A DNA stretch of 64,000 nt from Sycon ciliatum (GCF_964019385.1 NC_088655.1:25354477-25418476), one strand, 5' to 3'. Counted from the stretch's first letter, positions 10,309-21,978 are shown. Notes: a model not told the origin generated them from the sequence alone. Program-made: numbers and translations.

Positions 10309-11032
10309 CATTGGAAGCAAGGCCATGGAATGCAGGGCATCTTCTACTTTCAATCGGGGAGACATTCATGAACATTCTTGAACATTCATGACAGTCATGA
10401 AAATCAAAAAAAATCATACTTGCATGCTAGCGCGTCGCGACTCTGCACACAATGCAGAAACGTTTGGTCGGAAATGTTTTATACGGAAAAAAATGTTTAG
10501 AGGCGATGTCGCCGATTGTTGGAGATGATTTAGCTCTTTCGCTCCTACACGTTCATTTGCTTCGCCTGGTGCGGCTCATCACGAGCCAGTTGCGGCTCTT
10601 CACGAGCTAGTTGTTGCCAATTGCATTGCCTTTGCTTTGCAACCCTGTTGTGGCACAATGTGGGTTTATCCCGGCTCCTCGCGAGCCAGTTGCCGCCAGT
10701 GGCCTGGCATTGCTTTCCAGTTCTTTGAGCTTTTGCACTACAACACAAGTTGCTCGAAGCATCACACTATCCCCAAAAATATTCCTTGTTGCTTTGGGCT
10801 GAGTATGAGTATGTGAGGAATATGGCGCTAACCAAGTATTGGAACAAATTTCCCTGCAACTACATAAACCCACCAGCACTTTGAGAGGCAATGAACACCA
10901 GGAAATTGAGGAAGACTAGTCCAAGTTGGCGCGCCATGTCGCTGTACAACCTGCAAATCAAAGGACAACAACACACAACGCATTTGCACCGGTGGATTCT
11001 CACGAATACAAACAATAACAACCAGCAAGAGA
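10309..11032. other. No gene seen
   Basis: The only structure is a cluster of degenerate short repeats with GAGCCAGTTG and GAGCTAGTTG around 10,560-10,700. No ORF has recognisable homology. Confidence 0.5.
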
Positions 11033-11716
11033 TGTGACAATATGACAATGTGTGTAGTGTGACGATACAATGTGTGTGTAGACAAACATTACGATTATGT
11101 ATTTGTTGTGGTGACATCTGTCATCAGTGTGTCATGCCTGTTACCTCATTGTAGCTTCATCCGTGGCCTGCTTCCATTGTCCTCGTTCTATACTCTATTC
11201 TATTTCTTCTAGTGCTTGTCGTTTCACTTCTTTGTCTATTTTGCTCATGCACATCATCCACCACTGCACACACAACGAAATGCGGGGTGTGCAGGCTTAC
11301 TGCACAAGAAGAAAAATAGTCGCTATGCCTTTGCTTGCTGTGTGTAATCGCGTAGCTGGTCTTGTTGTTTCCTTTGCTTCGTTTGAGTTGCTGTTTGCTC
11401 GACTTCGTTTTCAGATCTATTTTCTGCACTCAATGGTGGCCGTGGTGGCTGTCGCTGCAATAGCAGCTTCAGCCATGACGGGCCCCTATCGGTTGCTATG
11501 CCGTCATTTTGGATGCCATGTTAGACGTGTCTTTTCCTGGCCAAAGTGTTCGTGATTTTGTGTTCTTGTTGTTCTTTTCTTGTTCTCTCTCCATTTCCTA
11601 CTTGCAATTTTCGTGATTCATACATTTCCACCAAGAGGCCGCCGTTTGCGCTGGTGTGTTGTGTTGGGCGAAGAGAGGTGATAGAGAGACTAGATAGCTC
11701 CATTTCTCATAACTTT
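11033..11716 (+). mobile_element. 5' LTR of a defective LTR retrotransposon
   Basis: It starts TGTGACAATATGACA and matches 17,577-18,313 in direct orientation over most of its length, with indels (an extra ~140 bp in the downstream copy after 17,790). It is followed two bases later by a perfect tRNA-Phe primer-binding site. The exact right edge is uncertain by about 30 bp because the downstream copy is truncated there. Confidence 0.8.
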
Positions 11717-11717
11717 G

Positions 11718-11735
11718 TGGTGCCGAAACCCGGGA
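11718..11735 (+). other. Primer-binding site, tRNA-Phe
   Basis: TGGTGCCGAAACCCGGGA is the exact 18-nt complement of the 3' end (including CCA) of animal tRNA-Phe. Its position right after the LTR fixes the orientation of the element as plus. Confidence 0.88.
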
Positions 11736-11855
11736 AAAAGTCGGGAAAGTGTTTTCGGAGTACGAGTGTCGTAGTGATTTATTTATTTTGTGAGACGTGA
11801 GTTCTTACTGTGAGTTCCTACTGTGTGTTCGTGGAATACTCGAGGGAATCAAATC

Positions 11856-11911
11856 ATGTCTACCAAGTATCTTGTCCAGCCGTTTGCTGGCAAGGATGGT
11901 GAAGACCTTGT
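11856..11911 (+). pseudogene. gag start, interrupted
   Basis: ATG 11,856 opens a short frame with PFAGKDGEDL, the kind of N-terminal motif seen in gypsy-type Gag. After 19 codons it is cut by a 970-bp insertion flanked by CTTGT. Coding resumes at 12,887 in a different frame, so it is also frameshifted. Confidence 0.55.
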
Positions 11912-12881
11912 TGTGTAACGCACGCACGACAATTATTCACCACTACTACTCCGCACATGCACACAGCACTCACAACACTAAATTCTGACAGTAGTGTAAA
12001 TAAAAGGACTGACACTTGGAAATGAATTAGTTAAGTAAGGATATCAATAAACTGTTGAACGGTACCTTTCGGCTGTTGATTAATACAAGAAACTAACGGG
12101 TCACGGGTAAAACATTTCCATAATAATTACACCGTATAAAATCAGCATGCCATGTCAATTACAATATCAGTATCACCTTCTCTGACGAGCCTTTGATAAA
12201 CGAAACAGCTGTCAGAAGGAAATGTTTTACCCGTGACCCCTTCGTTGTTTGAAGTTATTGGTGTGAGTAATGGCTACCGAGGGTAGCAATGGTCGGCTTT
12301 AGAGTGCATGGAGGAGGAGAGTTAGTTTCTTGTAGGGAAGGATAGAGAAAACGACAACTCAATCTTGGGAGAGCAAATGAACAAGGAGAAATAAAACCAG
12401 AACTTCACGGAACCGGCAGGGGCGGGGCAAGGCGACGTGGTCAATTGGGCTTCGGCCAGCAAGCGTGGGGACGCTAACCAGTGCAGCAAGCGCAGCATGC
12501 AAATAAGGCAGGAGGCAAAAGCAATGCGCATGCTCGCAATAATGACGCGTAGCTGATAGGGCATGACGTCAACACCCCTCGTGAAAATGCCTACGCAAAA
12601 ATGTGTTCGAAAAGTAACCATGAGCTACGATGCAGGAAACGATCTCTGCGATCTGGCTGACAAAGAAAAAAATTTGAAACTAGACAAATTGACAGTCAGT
12701 GAGTCAGAGAAAAAGGTAACATGATAATAGCAAGAGAAGAAAGGAACAGAGCAGGCGCAGAGAATGCAGAGAATGGCTAGAAGAACAGAACGGTAAGCAA
12801 AGTCTCAAACAAAGAACACGACATACAAATTCAAATCTATAACTCGAAGTTATAAATAGTCGTGCAGTATGGTATCAAATA
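11912..12881. mobile_element. 970-bp insertion in gag, solo-LTR-like
   Basis: It is flanked by the 5-bp direct repeat CTTGT (11,907-11,911 and 12,882-12,886), begins TGTGTAACG and ends ATCAAATA. There are no terminal inverted repeats and no long ORF. A 5-bp duplication with a TG start suits a solo LTR, but no partner copy is present to prove it. Confidence 0.55.
12097..12240. mobile_element. 144-bp inverted-repeat MITE
   Basis: GGGTCACGGGTAAAACATTT at the left end is matched in inverted orientation at the right end (AAATGTTTTACCCGTGACCC), with AT-rich sequence between. It is nested inside the solo-LTR-like insertion. Confidence 0.75.
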
Positions 12882-12886
12882 CTTGT

Positions 12887-13084
12887 GGAGAAAGAGGCGA
12901 ACTATTCTACTTCACCCTAGAGGAGTTCTGGGCAAATTGTTTAGTTTTGGCAATTGGCAAGGAATGGTCCGACGAAGATGCACGCATGCAACATCTACCT
13001 TTATATTTGCAGGGCGATGCATTTCGAGAGTTTGTTCGTATGGCAGAGAGTGACAAAAGCAAACAAGCAGAGGTCAAGAAAGTT
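12887..13084 (+). pseudogene. gag fragment
   Basis: The frame reads FTLEEFWANCLVLA and, further on, LPLYLQGDAFREF, which resembles the capsid part of gypsy-type Gag. It stops where sequence from the RNase H/integrase linker begins. Protease, RT and RNase H are therefore deleted from this copy. Confidence 0.6.
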
Positions 13085-13086
13085 GT

Positions 13087-14256
13087 AGTGAGTGGGTTCA
13101 GTGTGACGTCTCTCCACCCCCGAAGATTGTGAGTGCTATTGTGTTACAGGATATTCTTGATGCGCAGAAGTCTGATCCTGTTGTTGTTAGTGTGATTGAG
13201 TTTGTGTGTCATGGTCGTGAGATTTCCGACCCGGTATTTAAGAAATTGAAGTCTCAATTGTCTGTATCTGATGATGGTTACTTGTATCGTAGTGTGAAGG
13301 TACCGCCGAATGATGTGCGTGTTGTACCAGTTGTGTCTCAGTCATTGCAGCAGCGAGTGGTGTGTCGTGCCCATGCTGTGAGCGGTCATTCCAGTTGGGA
13401 GACCGCATGGAAGCTGTTGCGTGCGAGTTTTTATTTTGCGAATATGGCCGTTGGTTGTCAGTCCTTGATTCAGTCGTGTGATGTGTGTGATGCTGCTAAT
13501 TCGAAGCGTGGGCCTGTTGCTGAGCCAACACGTCCGGTTATTCCGTCTGGTCCGTGGAATGTAGTACAGCTCGATACCCTTGAGTTGGGCCCGAATAGAA
13601 GCCGCCGGTATCATTGTGTTCTTGTCTGTACTGATATGTTTACTAAGTGGGTCGAGGTTGTCCCATTGGTTCGCCATGATGGTCCGTCTGTAGCAGCTGC
13701 GTTTGTGGATGTATGTTGCCGCTGGGGTGCCCCAGCAGTTGTACGTTGTGACAATGGCACAGAATTTGTCAATCAGGTAGTTACGTCTTTGTATGGTGCA
13801 TTTGGTGTTGAAGTGCGACATGGTGCAGTGCGTCATCCACAAAGTCAAGGTGGTATCGAGCGTTTTAACCGGACTTTGCTGAATTTGATTCGCAAGACTC
13901 TGCAAGAATCTCACGATTGGGTGTCTGCTTTGAATGTATTGTTGTATTATTATCGTATTCGTCCCCATTCTGCGCTTGGTGTTTCTCCTTGTGAAGCCAT
14001 GTGTGGCTGGGTTCCTCATGGCTTGATTGTGGACGATGAACGTTGTGACATGTCCCCCAGTGCATGGGCCGATAGCTTGTGTAGTAAAGCGGCTGTCGTG
14101 CGAGACTACGTGGAAAGTGAGTTGTCCTCTGCTGATTTTGTTCAGCCTGTTGAGTGTGTTAACCCTATGTTGTACATGTGGCTGCCCTTGTGTCTCTTTG
14201 TTGTACATGTGGTTGCACGTGTAGCTCTTTGTCGTACATGCTGCTGCTTTAAGCCT
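13087..14256 (+). pseudogene. Retrotransposon integrase (gypsy-type), 3' end displaced
   Basis: The open frame carries the HHCC zinc-binding N-domain (H-AVSG-H ... CDVC) and then the DDE core: D in VQLDTLEL, D in VRCDNGTEF and E in HPQSQGGIER. There is no start codon of its own; the frame simply continues from the internal deletion. It ends in a short tandem repeat and a TA-flanked insertion. The integrase C-terminus reappears at 16,900-17,250 in the same frame, so 2.6 kb of foreign DNA splits the gene. Confidence 0.85.
14170..14252 (+). repeat. ~30-bp minisatellite, 2.7 units
   Basis: TTGTACATGTGG(C/T)TGC...CTCTTT repeats with a ~30-bp period at the end of the integrase frame, just before the 14,258 insertion. 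The third unit is diverged. Confidence 0.65.
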
Positions 14257-14257
14257 A

Positions 14258-15419
14258 GTTCACATTCGACGCAACGTCGACGGTACGGGACGTAAGGGCT
14301 TGTCGGGAGGGCTGGGGTGAGCTGTAAAATCCTGTACAACTCGTACGACACTACATGCAGCAGTCGTTGCGACGTTCAACGTCGAACGGCGCGAGTCATA
14401 AGGCACGGTCCGTGACGGGGTGACTTTCGGACCTAATTTCTCGTTTTCGGGACTTCTTTTCAATTATTTCTCCTTGAAAGAAGCGGAATTAAGTTCACAA
14501 TACCAGTTTTTCATGAAGTTCAAAACATTTGCCCTGAAAGTTGTGGCATTCAAATAATAGCCCCAGGAAATGATAGAATAGTTCATCTGTCACGCTTCTG
14601 AACTATCCCTAAATACAATAAGTGACATGAGATCTTATGTTGCTAAAATTCAACTCAAGTCGTGCTAGCCATTCTGTGAGTTATCATGGGAAGCGCAGTG
14701 TTTGAAATGCTAAAAATATCCAAGTACGAATCGGGAGTATTCGGCGCACGACGCCGTCTCCTGTTCACACTCGAATTGCAGCCGTTTTGTACGCTTGCGT
14801 CCCCGTCTATGCCCGTCTACGGTATGAAAAGTTGGATCGATCCTACTCTTCTCATCGCTTCCCGATCTGTACGGTACTACAGTTGCGTTCCCGTTCCTGG
14901 TGTTTACATTGGACGCCGTCAGACCTGTAGCGACCTGACTCACTACTGTCATTACGTCATTTCTACATAAGCATGCGCAGGAAATAAAAACATTCTCTTT
15001 GGTCTCAACTTCTTTGTTGTCCGGTTGGCCAAAGTAGCCGTCGTCTAGGGCCCGACGTAAAACCCTATATTGGTGACCCCGATGTGATATTTTTTCTCTT
15101 TCGTTCTCTGCGCTCCGCTTGTTCTCTGGTGGGGGAGTACTGTAGCGACCTGGCTGCATGACGTCAGCTCCCTCACCAGATAAACGCATGCGCATGAAAC
15201 ATTTCTTCCTCTTTGCTCTAAATAAAACAACAACAATTAGACAAAGTTGCCCTCTCTTCGGAGTTGTAATTTATTAGGCCCCAGGGTGGTTTGTCCCGGG
15301 ACTCATCTGTCTCCCCTGTGAGCAGATACGACCTCTGCCATCTTGGGTGCCTAAAGACCGTCCCGTCGCTTCCCGTCGATCCTTACGTCGCGTTCCGTCA
15401 CGCCCTGTCGAATGTGAAC
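14258..15419. mobile_element. TA-flanked non-autonomous DNA transposon
   Basis: TIR GTTCACATTCGAC (14,258-14,270) and its inverse GTCGAATGTGAAC (15,407-15,419) are flanked by TA on both sides. The sub-terminal regions share further inverted CGTCGACGGTACGGGACG-like blocks. It has itself received a TRIM-type insertion (14,926-15,354). No transposase is visible. Confidence 0.8.
14926..15354 (+). mobile_element. TRIM-like mini LTR element, tRNA-Trp primer site
   Basis: A LTR-like block starting TGTAGCGACCTG (14,926) is followed by TGGTGACCCCGATGTGAT (15,071-15,088), one mismatch from the complement of the tRNA-Trp 3' end. Next come a ~50-bp interior, a purine tract (GGTGGGGGAG) and a second TGTAGCGACCTG start at 15,141. 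The flanks share AGACC (14,921-14,925 and 15,355-15,359). The second LTR diverges strongly from the first, so it may be a recombinant. It is related to 61,744-62,917. Confidence 0.6.
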
Positions 15420-15829
15420 TACAGTCCATTCATAAAAAGATGATATCCTAGCTTTTGGCCATAAACGGATCAAATTTTAAGTTTTTGTCACAATTTTTTT
15501 GGCAATCCCCCATGGAATGCTCTTCCAATTGTGTTTTTGAAGTCTATTTCTCCAAAAAGCAAGCCATAACAAGAATAGGATTTCGGCCAGGTTTTGCCCC
15601 CAAAGCACTGAATTGGGTAAAGACCATGAAAATCCAGGCCGTTCACTCCACTTGCATAACAGTGCATTTGCGGTTCGAACCCCAGTTGAGGTGCCTTTTT
15701 GGACCCTTTTTCAAGTTTCGAATCGAGCGGCACTGCACCGTGTACCACAAAATCGCCAAACACGGGAGCTCTCCAGAGCCAGTGCTCATCTTTTTCTGAA
15801 TGGACTGTAGGCTTTAGTGTCTCTTCGTT
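15420..15829. other. No gene seen
   Basis: This is non-coding sequence between a DNA transposon and an LTR-like remnant. I recognise nothing in it. Confidence 0.45.
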
Positions 15830-16190
15830 CATGGATGTACATGCTGCTGAACCGTGGTACACACTGCTAGCTGCTGCGCTGGTTTTACTCCTGCTATGCG
15901 TACACGCGGCTGCATCGTCTTCTGTCCCCGTTGTGTACTCGTACACACTTGCTCGTCTTGTCCCCATTGCACGCCTTCACTAGATTCCGTTGTCTCGTCT
16001 TGTCTGAGTGTCAGTCGTTCGTTGTCAGTGAGTTGTTAGTTATGAGTTCTCCAGTCGCCGCGTGAAGCCAAGACTAAGAAAAAGCTCTTCCTCAATTTGC
16101 ACTAGTCCTTTGTTGTGTGGCGTGGCGAAGAGAGTAGAGGCAGTTCATTCCCGGTTCTCAAACCCGAGACGACATTTGGCGCCCAACTAA
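15830..16190 (+). mobile_element. Possible LTR remnant with tRNA-Lys-type primer site
   Basis: TGGCGCCCAAC at 16,177-16,187 matches the first 11 nt of a primer site for tRNA-Lys, and the ~340 bp before it would be the LTR. No second LTR copy is visible and the following frames are short, so this is tentative. The stretch from 16,190 to about 16,890 holds short open frames without recognisable domains. Confidence 0.35.
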
Positions 16191-16889
16191 TCGATCCACG
16201 ACGCTGAGTTTGTCTGCGTATCCGCTGTGTTTCGTTTTCCTCTTCGCGTTCTCACCATGGCTACTCGTTCGAATCTGGAACTTGTGTTTGCATGCTCGTC
16301 GTGACTTCAGCATGGGTAGCTTTGCTCTCGTCTTGTGTTGTGCACTTGTGCTTGTCACGGAGTTGCCGTCGGACTGCTCTGATATTGCGACTGTGTCGCG
16401 TGATTTGTTTAGATGTCCCCCTGAACGTTCTCGAGGTGCTGCCTCGTATGTAGTCGATCCATATGGTTTTGTTTCGTGTTTCTACCGTTTTACTAGTACT
16501 CGTACCGAAAATCCCGCCAGAGCGCCCCTACCTCCTCGACGCTTCCGGTGGGGAGGGGCGGATGGGCGAGTCCTACTTGCCGCATTCAGAGCTACATGAA
16601 AAATTACTCACCCTACGAAAACTGTTCGTGCATCTCGTACACCGACCAAAGGTCAAGAGCCACGAGTCGTACAGACCCGTCAAAACTCAGGGTTTGTGCG
16701 ATCCCTGGTCAAGAGGGTGCACCGGTGGGCACTGTTGCGTACATTTCCAACGGGGTCGAGCACGCGTCTGCAGTACAGTACGGCATCACAGACTGCGACA
16801 GAGATACGAGAAATCACGTTCCTGACAAGAAGTCAGGGAGGGGCGGATAGGAGAGACTGGGTGCTCTGGCAGGATTTTACGGTAGTAGT

Positions 16890-17250
16890 TTCTCCATGTT
16901 CCGTGCAGAGCGTTGTCAGTGTTTGTTCCACCGTGATGTTGCGGCAGGGAGATCGCCCCCAGAAGCGAACAGCGCCGTATGAGGCCAGATGGACAGTTTA
17001 CAGTGTTGTGTCTCCATAAACTGGTGTAATTGTACGAGACACTAACGGTCGACATTCTGTGAAGTCTGTCAATATTGATCTAATTAAGCCGTCAGGCGTG
17101 AGTGTGCCTGAGTATGATGATGTATGTACTTCAAGTACTAGTGATTCTGATTCTGGTGTACCAGCCAAACCACTTCAAGTTGGTGGTCATCGTCTTCAAC
17201 AACAACATCAACAAGAATTACTTTTATTCTACTTTCAGGTACACACCTGA
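16890..17250 (+). pseudogene. Integrase C-terminal end of the split LTR element
   Basis: In the same frame as the upstream integrase it reads LRQGDRP, a PYEARW motif, and after an in-frame TAA (17,017-17,019) VRDTNGRHSVKSVNIDLIKP. This is the small-barrel type ending usual in gypsy-group integrases. An acidic Ser/Asp tail follows, then a polypurine tract and the 3' LTR. Confidence 0.6.
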
Positions 17251-17352
17251 GATATAATTATTAGTGAAAGAAGAAGCGGCAAAATAAATAACTTTCTCTT
17301 CGGTGCTCACCTAGAGGTTGACTCCTTCTTCTTCGAGTTAGCTTTCATTGCT

Positions 17353-17379
17353 ATCTAATCTAATCTAATCTAATCTAAT
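17353..17379 (+). repeat. (TCTAA)n microsatellite
   Basis: About five perfect pentanucleotide units lie in non-coding sequence upstream of the 3' LTR. Confidence 0.85.
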
Positions 17380-17576
17380 TAAAACAGAAAAACGCAGCTG
17401 CTTTTATGCAGCAGGCGCCGTACGCTTATATGCGGAGATACAACATAAGGTCGTTCCGTATTAGTTCCGTACTGCTTCCGTATTGGTCGGGCAGGGATAC
17501 TACAGTAACCGTGCTGGTCTCGTTCCTCCTGTTCGTTGCCGTAGTTAACTGTTGACGTGATGTCACCAGGGGGAGG

Positions 17577-18313
17577 TGTGACAATATGACAAGGTGTGTA
17601 GTGTGACGATACAATGTGTGTGTAGACAAACATTACGATTATGTGTTTGTTGTGGTGACATCTGTCATCAGTGTGTCATGCCTCTTACCTCATTGTAGCT
17701 TCATCTGTGGTCAGCTTCCATTGTCCTTGTTCTATACTCTATTCTATTTCTTCCAGTGCTAGTCGTTTCACTTCTCATCTTTCCTTGAAGTAGTTTATTT
17801 GAATTGTAATTGTTTTCCTGCAACGATCGCTCGTTGTGTTATTTATTTGCGTCTTGACTTCATTATTTATTTCGCCAGCGCCTGCAACTGAGGCTGCATG
17901 CGCATGCTAGATTATGTGTTCACGCATGACTGATGATGTCGTCGCTATGACTTTGCTTGCTGCGCGTAGTCGCGTAGCTGGTCTTGTTGTTTCCTTTGCT
18001 TTGTTTGAGTTGCTGTTTGCTCGACTTCGTTTTCAGATCTATTTCTGCACTCAATGGTGGCCGTGGTGGCTGTCGCTGCAATACCAGCTTCAGCCACGAT
18101 GGGCCCCCATCGGTTGCTCTGCCGCCATTTTGGATGCCATGTTAGACGTGTCTTTTCCTGGCCAAAGTGCTCGTGATGTTGTGTTCTTGTTCTTTTCTTG
18201 TTCTCTTCATTTCCTACTTGCATTTTTCGTGATTCATACATTTCCACCAAAAGGCTGCCGTTTGCGCTGGTGTGTTGTGTTGGGGGAAGAGGGGTGATAG
18301 AGAGACTAGAGAG
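17577..18313 (+). mobile_element. 3' LTR of the defective LTR retrotransposon, truncated
   Basis: It begins TGTGACAATATGACA right after a purine tract (CCAGGGGGAGG, 17,566-17,576) that would serve as plus-strand primer. It follows the 5' LTR with substitutions and an extra segment. Similarity ends at about 18,313, roughly 30 bp short of the expected LTR end. Confidence 0.8.
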
Positions 18314-18676
18314 AGCACCCAACGAGCCAGAGAAAAATCAGCTAGTTTAACTATTGGCATACACTCATGTACTGACATTCAGTGACTGGGGGCGTTGACG
18401 GTTCTTACACCATGATACGGGTGGATACTGCCACCAGACTTTCCAGCGGAACCGAATTTTTGACGTTTTTAGTGCTTTAGTGGAGCAGAAGTATAGCGGG
18501 TTTCTCCTGGCACACTAAAGACCATGAATGATTAAATTGTCTTGGACACGCAGCGACACGACGTAACTATGGCGCAAGCTCATCCTCAGGTGCCTAGGCA
18601 ACGGCGGATACTGCTAGCATAATAACTAGCATAATGACCCATGTGGGGAGGACCGGTACTGCCCTAACATAAAGTA

Positions 18677-18854
18677 CAGTAAAAGCTGTCAAGGCGACCA
18701 CTCGGATAAGGCGACCACCTGTCTTAGAAGACCAATGCAACCAGGACCAAGGGATGCTATTTCCAGCCAAATTACCCTGGATAAGGAGACCACCTGGTAA
18801 CAGAGACCACATTTTCAAGGTCCCTTGATCGGTCGTCTTAGACAGGTTTTACTG
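18677..18854. mobile_element. 178-bp pogo-like MITE
   Basis: CAGTAAAAGCTGTCAAGGCG at the left is matched imperfectly in inverted orientation by GTCGTCTTAGACAGGTTTTACTG at the right. TA flanks both ends (18,675-18,676; 18,855-18,856). GGCGACCAC-like sub-repeats occur inside. Confidence 0.75.
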
Positions 18855-18856
18855 TA

Positions 18857-19451
18857 TCCGAATGTGACCTTGCCTAGCACAATCAATGCGTCCAATTAGC
18901 CAGAGATTTCCAGTCTGTTGGCACCACTGTGAAAGTAGTGCTATTTTTAGAGCTCAGAGAGAAACACTGCTGCTCCCCGTGATGCTGACAGCCCTCTGTA
19001 CTGATGTAATGACTGTGTCAGCATTTTGTTTTGGTGTTCGCCCTGTGATACTGCCATTTTCCGAGTGACTCCAGAGGGATGTCATTATTTGCCACCGCGA
19101 GGATTGCCATTTCTGTAGCACTATCAGCACTGCTAGCATTATAACTAGCTCAATCGCTTCAAATAACTAGCAGTGCTAGTAGCACAATTTCCACATAGAC
19201 CGTATTGTCTTTTATCACTCCCTTAGTATTGACTCCCATTGATTTTCGCTATACCTAAGCAGTCAAATATTCCTGCATATTTCACTCCTTAGGCCTATAT
19301 TTGAGTGCTTAGGGGTTGCGCAGTTGAACGGTGGCTAGTGCAGCATTGTCACTGCATGAGTAGGTGGTGGTGCAACGGTTGTGCAATCATAAAACCGGGA
19401 TTCATGAGGTTATCGTCCTGGAATATGAAATACGGACTGTTTGTCGTGATA
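18857..19451. other. No gene seen
   Basis: The only notable structure is a local inverted arrangement of CACTGCTAGCATTATAACTAGC and AACTAGCAGTGCTAG around 19,129-19,182. Confidence 0.4.
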
Positions 19452-19577
19452 AATCTAATATTGACTTCGTACTTGGTCAGTATAGGAAATAAAACCTCGT
19501 AAAGACCTCGGCTTCGCCTCGGTCTTTTACTCGGCTTTTATTTCCTATATTGACCTCGTACTCAGTCAATATTAGAT
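19452..19577. mobile_element. 126-bp fold-back element
   Basis: The two halves are inverted repeats: ATCTAATATTGAC...GTCAGTATAGGAAATAAAA...GACCTCGG pairs with CCTCGGTC...TTTTATTTCCTATATTGAC...GTCAATATTAGAT around a 4-5 nt loop. It would form a long hairpin. There is no coding content. Confidence 0.8.
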
Positions 19578-20020
19578 ACGTATTAAAATAATTAAAGCCT
19601 ATCTCAAATAGAAGCCTATTTTGAAAATAAGCCTTATTTTTTCAAGATACACGGTCGGCACATAAGCCTGGTTTAGTGTTGACATACACAGAAATACCTG
19701 GTTTGAATGGAAGCCTGCTGTGAATAGAAGTCTGGCCCTTACATCGGCTTCTACAGGAATACGCCCGGCTTTAATACGCGACAATACGGTAACAAGCATT
19801 ATCCACCGGTGCCTTCAGGTGCCCCTCGTGCCGCACACAGCACTGGTCTGGCAAACAGTACCAAATGAATCTACCCACAGTCCACAGGCAGTTAATACAC
19901 ATACGGCTGCGGGGATGTTAGATCCCTACTGGCAGTGTAATTTAATTGTCTTCACTTCCTGGCCATGGTCTGCATGTGTTTTAGTACACGTGTGACCTAG
20001 TCAAGGAGTTGCAGTCTAGT

Positions 20021-20218
20021 GAGTGCGTTCCATTACGGACTTGAAACGATTCATGAATCGATTCAAGTGCATTCAAGTCGTTCGACTTCCACGTCATGCA
20101 TGAGCCCTGGAATCAATTCGGAATCCATTCACCCTGTTCACATGGGGTGATGTGAATAGCGCGAATCGATTCATGAGTGGATTCATGAATCGATTCACGG
20201 GCAAAATCGAACGCACTC
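20021..20218. mobile_element. 198-bp MITE with GAGTGCGTTC ends
   Basis: Terminal GAGTGCGTTC is matched by inverted GAACGCACTC, and GATTCATGAATCGATTCA palindromic motifs lie just inside both ends. The target duplication is not clear. Confidence 0.7.
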
Positions 20219-20312
20219 CCTGAATACACAGCAGGGTCCAGTGTTAATGCTCTCAATAGAGGAATGGGGAGAGGTAATGTTTCAATCCGCGATCGTTTAC
20301 TCGATCATGTAT

Positions 20313-21525
20313 CAGCCTTGGAGGCTGACGTTTTTACATTTTGGTGAACGGTGGCAAATTCCTGCTAGCTGAGGCTGTCCTGTGAGTCAACTGTATCGCC
20401 AAAGTGGTCTATGGAGAGGACAGGCAAGATCACCCAGACGCCAAAATTACCTGTGTTGCCCGAGGGCGAAGTACGCAAGTGAACGCAAGCCCAAACCAGA
20501 GGCAGGATGAGCTCCAGAACGAAAACGAAATGCCAGTTGTGGCGGATGACAAGTTATAGTGAGGCATGCCACACACACCATGATCGCTCTGGAAGAAAAA
20601 CATTGTGAACGGCCGCGTTCTATGCAACCACCATATCAAAGGAAAGGAGCTGTAACTCCCGGTGGCGAAAGGCGGGCCCACGCCCCTACATGGCTACTTC
20701 CCCTTGTCTAACGCTTAAGACGAAAAAGAAGTACAGTTGCCGACTGGTGGAAAATAAATAAAAAAGGGGGAAGGAGAAGAAAAATCTTTCCAATCCAGGA
20801 GGACATTATTACTCTAGCCGTGTGAGAGACCCGTCCGCCCTTTGCTTGCCTCACAGGCGCAGGAAAGATGCGAACATGATAATACAACATACATGCAGGA
20901 TGGTGATTCAACGGAGAGCTATGGACTCACCTGCAAACGATGGCTCGTCCAATTCACGTATACCACTCCGAGTAACTCGTATATTGCCAGCAATCGTAGT
21001 TTAACCTTTCTCTAAAGACAACGATGAGCAAGTGAGCCTTCTGTCCAAAATGACTGCGTATATGTATGGGACGGGCACTGTGACTTCCTGCCGAACGGAG
21101 TGCAGGCAGCGCATGCGCACGGTCTCGCACGGGGACCGGCAAAATCGGGGAAGACTTCGAACGAAGCGTACTGTAAAACGGGTAACGTTTGCGACAATTA
21201 TTAATGTTTGCGTTTTACAAATTGAGACTGGTTTGCGCTGTTTAATGTTTGTGAGTCGTTCTACAGTCGTTCTACACAGTCAAGTCAGTCCTTGCACTGA
21301 ACCTTACATGGCGCGAGTTTGCGTTGTTCAAAGTTTGCGATTCGGGGCCTCTCGCAAAATTCGCAAACATGTTTACGTCGCACTAGTTACCCGGACCCGT
21401 TCTACAGTAGTCTATGATCTACGTGGCCTTAGTAGTCATGGTAGTAGCAAGAGTACATGTACTCTTGGTAGTAGTACAACGCCTATATTATAGGTGAGTG
21501 GGGTCAGTCAAATCATGTAAGGGCT
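20313..21525 (+). repeat. Duplicated segment, copy 1
   Basis: It aligns in direct orientation to 28,424-29,345, from GGAGGCTGACGTTTTTACAT through the region ending GGTGAGTRGGG. There is a gap of ~230 bp, explained by the MITE at 21,171-21,407. No long ORF is conserved between the copies. It could be a local duplication or two copies of an unrecognised dispersed element. Confidence 0.8.
21171..21407. mobile_element. 237-bp MITE with TA duplication and an empty site in the window
   Basis: CTGTAAAACGGGT at the left pairs with ACCCGTTCTACAG at the right, and TA flanks both ends. The second copy of the host segment has a single uninterrupted TA at the matching place (29,273-29,274, GAAGTGTAGTCTATG), which is the pre-insertion state. 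Confidence 0.85.
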
Positions 21526-21689
21526 CCGAACAGCTGCGCAGCGCAGTGTAAAAAGGTCACCTCCAAAATCTGTTTTTTGCCGCCAGATTCAAATTTTTTT
21601 TACCATAATTATAACCAAGCCTCTTGTACGGGCAAAATAAACACAATTAATTACGAGTGCAACCTCAATTCATCAACAGCACCGGAAGA

Positions 21690-21780
21690 AAAACGAGCAA
21701 AAATGGCTGTGAAAACAGTCGAGAGAGCAAAAATGGCTGTGAAGACAGTCGAGAGAGCAAAAATGGCTGTGAAAAGAGTC
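21690..21780 (+). repeat. 30-bp minisatellite, 3 units
   Basis: Three units of GAGAGAGCAAAAATGGCTGT + GAAAACAGTC keep one frame open, encoding a repeated RAKMAVKTVE decapeptide at the end of a short ORF (21,577-21,783). I do not recognise the peptide and do not claim a gene. Confidence 0.75.
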
Positions 21781-21978
21781 TAGTATGGAGCCTCAGGAGG
21801 GAGCTTTAACCGATGCTGCTCATGGCAACCGCAAATCGGGCCGAGTCGTTTGCATCTGAGGGCCCTCGGTGCCGATGGCCTCGCAGACTGGCAACAGCAG
21901 CACGGATGAGGGCTAAGCTGAGCTTACATCGGATTTAGGAGATTGTGGCAGAGTACGGCTCTTGCTTCTTGTCCGCGA

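Noticed and set aside
15830-17060. A second complete LTR retrotransposon
   Set aside because: There is only a primer-site-like motif and short frames. No matching LTR pair could be found.
21577-21783. A gene with RAKMAVKTVE repeats
   Set aside because: It is a short frame dominated by a three-unit minisatellite with no upstream coding support.
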